Source of the DNA: Selenomonadales bacterium 4137-cl
GTDB lineage: Bacteria; Bacillota; Negativicutes; Sporomusales; UBA7701
Length of the DNA: 64,000 nucleotides
Direction: 5' to 3'
Assembly: GCA_032334055.1 (NCBI GenBank)
Contig: JAUOZS010000001.1
Coordinates: forward strand, 1,214,501-1,278,500
The translations under genes were made by a program, and so were the position numbers. This document shows, piece by piece, positions 63,638 through 64,000 of this stretch. Under the pieces are notes generated by a model that had not been told where the DNA came from, did no database searches, and saw only the letters and a list, made by a program, of their open reading frames with translations. Position 1 is the stretch's first letter. Every line of letters begins with the position of its first letter.

Positions 63638-63694
63638 TTGACTTGTTGAACCGTTTGAAGTATCATAAGATACAGAAACAGGTTCAAATGAAAC
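63638..63694 (+). promoter_or_regulatory. promoter with two operator-like palindromes
   Basis: TTGACT (63638-63643), 17 bases and TATCAT (63661-63666). GTATCATAAGATAC (63660-63673) covers the -10 and GGTTCAAATGAAAC (63681-63694) follows. Both are variants of the dispersed palindromes. It drives the next gene. Confidence 0.55.
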
Positions 63695-63711
63695 GGGAGG
63701 AGAAATGCCAC

Positions 63712-63972
63712 ATGAAGTACAGAGAGAAAATGATATTGTTGGTCGATGGTGATATCCGTCACGACGATATCGACATGGTCACCATGATGTGCGTTGACCG
63801 CATCGAAAATGCGTACAAGCAGGTGACTGGTAAGGAGATCGAGTTGAATCCCAAGGTTCTCGACATCGAAGTCGGTGTTGGCCTTGACCTCAACTCCAAG
63901 ATGCAGGTCATCCAGGTGATCGCCGAGTACGACCCTGCGGGAGTATGTGCAAAGTGTGGTGCTTGCCGATGA
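63712..63972 (+). CDS. hypothetical phage protein with a C-terminal CxxCxxC
   Basis: ATG 63712 follows GGGAGGAG. The 86-residue protein is alpha-beta (KMILLVDGDIRHDDIDMVTMMCVDRIENAYKQVTGKEIE) and ends CAKCGACR, perhaps a half zinc or Fe-S site. It overlaps the next start by four bases. No family recognised. Confidence 0.55.
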   Translation: MKYREKMILLVDGDIRHDDIDMVTMMCVDRIENAYKQVTGKEIELNPKVLDIEVGVGLDLNSKMQVIQVIAEYDPAGVCAKCGACR

Positions 63973-64000
63973 TTCAGTTAGGCCAGAAGGGCAGAGACAA
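63969..64000 (+). CDS. start of a phage gene cut by the window end
   Basis: ATG in an ATGA overlap reads MIQLGQKGRD and runs off the window. Only the first ten codons are seen. The start resembles small phage proteins opening with a beta barrel (IQLGQKxxD), but nothing more can be said. Confidence 0.4.
   Translation, partial: MIQLGQKGRD

Noticed and set aside
38580-64000. CRISPR array linked to the Cas4-like nuclease at 44825
   Set aside because: No regularly spaced repeats were seen, and the nuclease sits in a recombination and replication operon.

Overview
The window looks like the chromosome of an anaerobic, moderately GC-rich Firmicute, most likely a Negativicute of the Sporomusa type (inference). 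The basis is strong Shine-Dalgarno sequences with frequent GTG/TTG starts, a c-di-AMP (ydaO/yuaA) riboswitch, HD-GYP, DUF2284 and ferritin-like proteins, comB, an AlaX editing enzyme, and class III (oxygen-sensitive) ribonucleotide reductase genes in the resident prophage. Two phage-derived segments flank about 30 kb of ordinary chromosome.

1-8350 is a decaying phage remnant on the + strand. It holds the C-terminal part of a portal protein, a cell-wall hydrolase domain, a scaffold protein fused in frame to the tail of another virion protein, and a lysis-type cluster (XhlA-like, holin-like, one-TM protein). Two genes of foreign character with their own terminators (1288-2172 and 6120-6905) sit inside it. 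The first lies between two copies of a perfect 31-bp repeat. Two genes seem frameshifted, and coat, tail and integrase genes are absent.

8466-38426 is host chromosome. In order: an ABC importer (-); thiD; a tRNA Asp-Phe-Gly-Cys cluster; an HD-GYP protein; tRNA-Leu; a complete IS3-family element inserted in the loop of a terminator; an M48 peptidase and a LivK-type binding protein; an amidohydrolase/DUF2284 operon (-); a large glutamine synthetase behind a structured leader with a small ORF; an Lrp-type regulator; a heterodimeric ABC exporter; a ferritin-like protein and a glutaredoxin; an M20 amidohydrolase with comB; a ruined yibE/F gene; alaX; an L,D-transpeptidase and a riboswitch-controlled 3D-domain hydrolase; a thioesterase, an alpha/beta hydrolase, a YdcZ transporter and an acyl-CoA dehydrogenase.

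38503-64000 is a second, better preserved prophage integrated beside tRNA-Val, running past the right edge. From the tRNA it carries an integrase (-), an excisionase-like HTH gene, a Rad52-like annealing protein, a primase-helicase, a RecB-like nuclease, a nucleotide kinase, an Hjc-like resolvase, nrdD, a detached glycyl-radical domain, nrdG, dut, a sigma-like HTH protein, a phosphoesterase, a fused adenine/cytosine methyltransferase, a leftward accessory block (peptidase, zinc-ribbon protein, ArdC-like protein) and a small terminase subunit.

The most striking observation is that the prophage class III ribonucleotide reductase appears to be split. The 570-residue NrdD stops just before the glycyl-radical segment, and a 41-codon gene about 1 kb downstream, directly before nrdG, encodes that segment (R-C-V-G-Y-Y ... 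N-E-G-K-R-Q-E-F). The prophage also carries dispersed 14-bp palindromes around TCAAATGA, several on promoters, and an over-represented CTARATATA word, often as inverted pairs. These suggest a phage-specific regulatory or DNA-organising system.
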